Assembly: GCA_021413675.1 (NCBI GenBank)
Contig: JAIOQA010000076.1
Coordinates: forward strand, 1 to 61,803
From: Deltaproteobacteria bacterium
Lineage (GTDB): Bacteria > Myxococcota_A > Polyangia > Haliangiales > Haliangiaceae
DNA: 61,803 nucleotides
Direction of reading: 5' to 3'
Part shown: positions 61,010 through 61,803 of the stretch, in pieces
How the letters are laid out: every line of letters begins with the position of its first letter
How positions within the stretch are numbered: the stretch's first letter is position 1
Notes under the pieces: model-generated
Told to the model about the DNA's origin: nothing
What the model saw: only the letters and a program-made list of their open reading frames with translations
Database searches by the model: none
Translations under genes and position numbers: made by a program

Positions 61010-61471
61010 ATGCCCTGGAAGACGATCCTGGTCCCGCACGACTTCTCGAGCTGCGCCAACCACGCCGCCGCGCTGGCGCGCGACGTGGCGCGCGCGACCG
61101 GGGCGCGCCTGATCCTGGCGCACGTCGCCGAGATCCCGACCGGGCTGGGCGCGGACACGGCGATCGTCCCCGAGGGCGGCGGCGCACCGATCAAGCTGCG
61201 CGACTACGCGCTGACCAGCGCCAGCGAGCGGCTCGAGGACATCGCCGCGCGGCTGCGCAAGGACGACATGACCGTCTCGATCACGGTCGTCATGGGCGGG
61301 CCGGTCGACGAGATCCTGCGCGCGGCGACCGATGCGGGCGCCGATCTGATCGTGATGGGCACGCACGGGCGCACCGGCCTGCGCCACCTGATCACCGGCA
61401 GCGTCACCGAGAAGGTCGTGCGGCACGCCTCGGTGCCGGTGCTCACGGTCCGCGTCCCCGACGCCGAGTGA
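61010..61471 (+). CDS. Universal stress protein (UspA family)
   Basis: 153 residues, one Usp domain. The N-terminal strand ILVPHDFSSCANHAAALA and the ATP-binding motif GTHGRTGLRHLITGSVTEKVV (G-2x-G-9x-GS) are both present, so it is probably of the nucleotide-binding class. It is near the YeeE/YedE pair but 68 bp away, with its own start. The stop overlaps the next gene (TGATG). Confidence 0.95.
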   Translation: MPWKTILVPHDFSSCANHAAALARDVARATGARLILAHVAEIPTGLGADTAIVPEGGGAPIKLRDYALTSASERLEDIAARLRKDDMTVSITVVMGGPVDEILRAATDAGADLIVMGTHGRTGLRHLITGSVTEKVVRHASVPVLTVRVPDAE

Positions 61472-61803
61472 TGGCGCGGCGCTGCTGCGCGATCGCCGGC
61501 GCGATCGCGCTCGGGCTCGCGGCGCGTGGCGCACGCGCCGAGGGACCGCTGCGCCCGGTGCCCGCCGACGCGATCGCGTGGCACGCGCCACCGGAGTGCG
61601 GCGACGTCGCCGCGCTGCAGGTGCGGATGGCGGCGTACCTCGAGGGCCCGGTCGCGCCGGGCTGGTTCGCCGAGGTCGAGATCACGCCGATCGCGAGCGC
61701 CTACCAGGGCGAGGCGCGGATCGGTCACGCGCCGAAGATCGTCACGCGCCGCGTGGTCGGCCGCGACTGCGCCGAGGTCATCGACGCGCTCGGGCTGGTG
61801 CTC
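61471..61803 (+). CDS. Exported protein, 3' end outside window
   Basis: 111 residues seen. A signal peptide (MARRCCAIAGAIALGLAARG) is followed by AWHAPPECGDVAALQVRM and GRDCAEVIDALGLVL. The pattern of Cys and WxAPxxC resembles a widespread myxobacterial exported family of unknown function. ATG 61471 overlaps the stop of the Usp gene, so the two are coupled. The end lies beyond the window. Confidence 0.65.
   Translation, partial: MARRCCAIAGAIALGLAARGARAEGPLRPVPADAIAWHAPPECGDVAALQVRMAAYLEGPVAPGWFAEVEITPIASAYQGEARIGHAPKIVTRRVVGRDCAEVIDALGLVL

Overview
The window is a 62 kb piece of a very GC-rich (about 70 %) Gram-negative chromosome. The gene content points to the Myxococcota, probably a Haliangium/Kofleriaceae-like lineage; this is inferred from gene types, not from a marker gene. 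The signs are: many lipoproteins with Asp/Ala/Pro-rich linkers, an FHA-sigma54 activator, a eukaryote-like Ser/Thr kinase and a PP2A-like phosphatase, an OmpA protein with thrombospondin type-3 repeats, MopE-type calcium repeats, a MYXO-CTERM-like tail, and a TolQ-TolR-TolR operon like the myxobacterial Agl motor.

Layout. 1-11.3 kb: a TPR membrane protein (5' end outside the window), an SppA lipoprotein protease, an HtrA-like protease translationally coupled to a HAD phosphatase, then a TolQ/TolR/TolR/HEAT-lipoprotein operon closed by a clear terminator. 11.4-18.9 kb: tRNA-His, then a control region with four 11-bp Pho-box-like repeats, then six tightly packed genes (PstS-like binding protein, small lipoprotein, OprP-like porin, YfaP-like lipoprotein, TonB-dependent receptor, lipoprotein). 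I read this as a phosphate-starvation outer-membrane uptake operon. 19-21.7 kb: amidase, RNase PH, RdgB, tRNA-Pro and tRNA-Arg, all on the minus strand. 21.8-35.3 kb: mostly exported or envelope proteins (M28 peptidase, beta-lactamase-fold hydrolase, DUF218, OmpA-TSP3, a PP2A-like phosphatase, beta-propeller proteins) and an IPNS-like oxygenase.

35.3-46.6 kb: two SAM methyltransferases, the FHA-sigma54 regulator, chorismate mutase-prephenate dehydrogenase, a small decayed island (frameshifted gene, REP-associated transposase relic, 78-bp direct repeat), a fasciclin lipoprotein and a protein kinase. 46.8-55 kb: a pair of unknown genes, a copper-oxidase/TolC pair (the TolC gene is frameshifted) and thiC under a TPP riboswitch. 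55-61.8 kb: outer-membrane and MopE proteins, nadA, an L,D-transpeptidase-like lipoprotein, an orphan eCIS-core (DUF4157) mini-protein, a split YeeE/YedE sulfur transporter and a universal stress protein.

Two signals cut across the gene list. First, about a dozen genes without a Shine-Dalgarno have a TANNNT-type -10 hexamer ending 6-9 nt before the start codon, exactly 6 nt in most, which implies widespread leaderless transcription. Other genes in the same window have normal Shine-Dalgarno sites, so both modes coexist. Second, the tandem Pho-box array sits directly upstream of the porin/TonB/lipoprotein operon. All functional assignments come from reading motifs by eye; no database search was possible.
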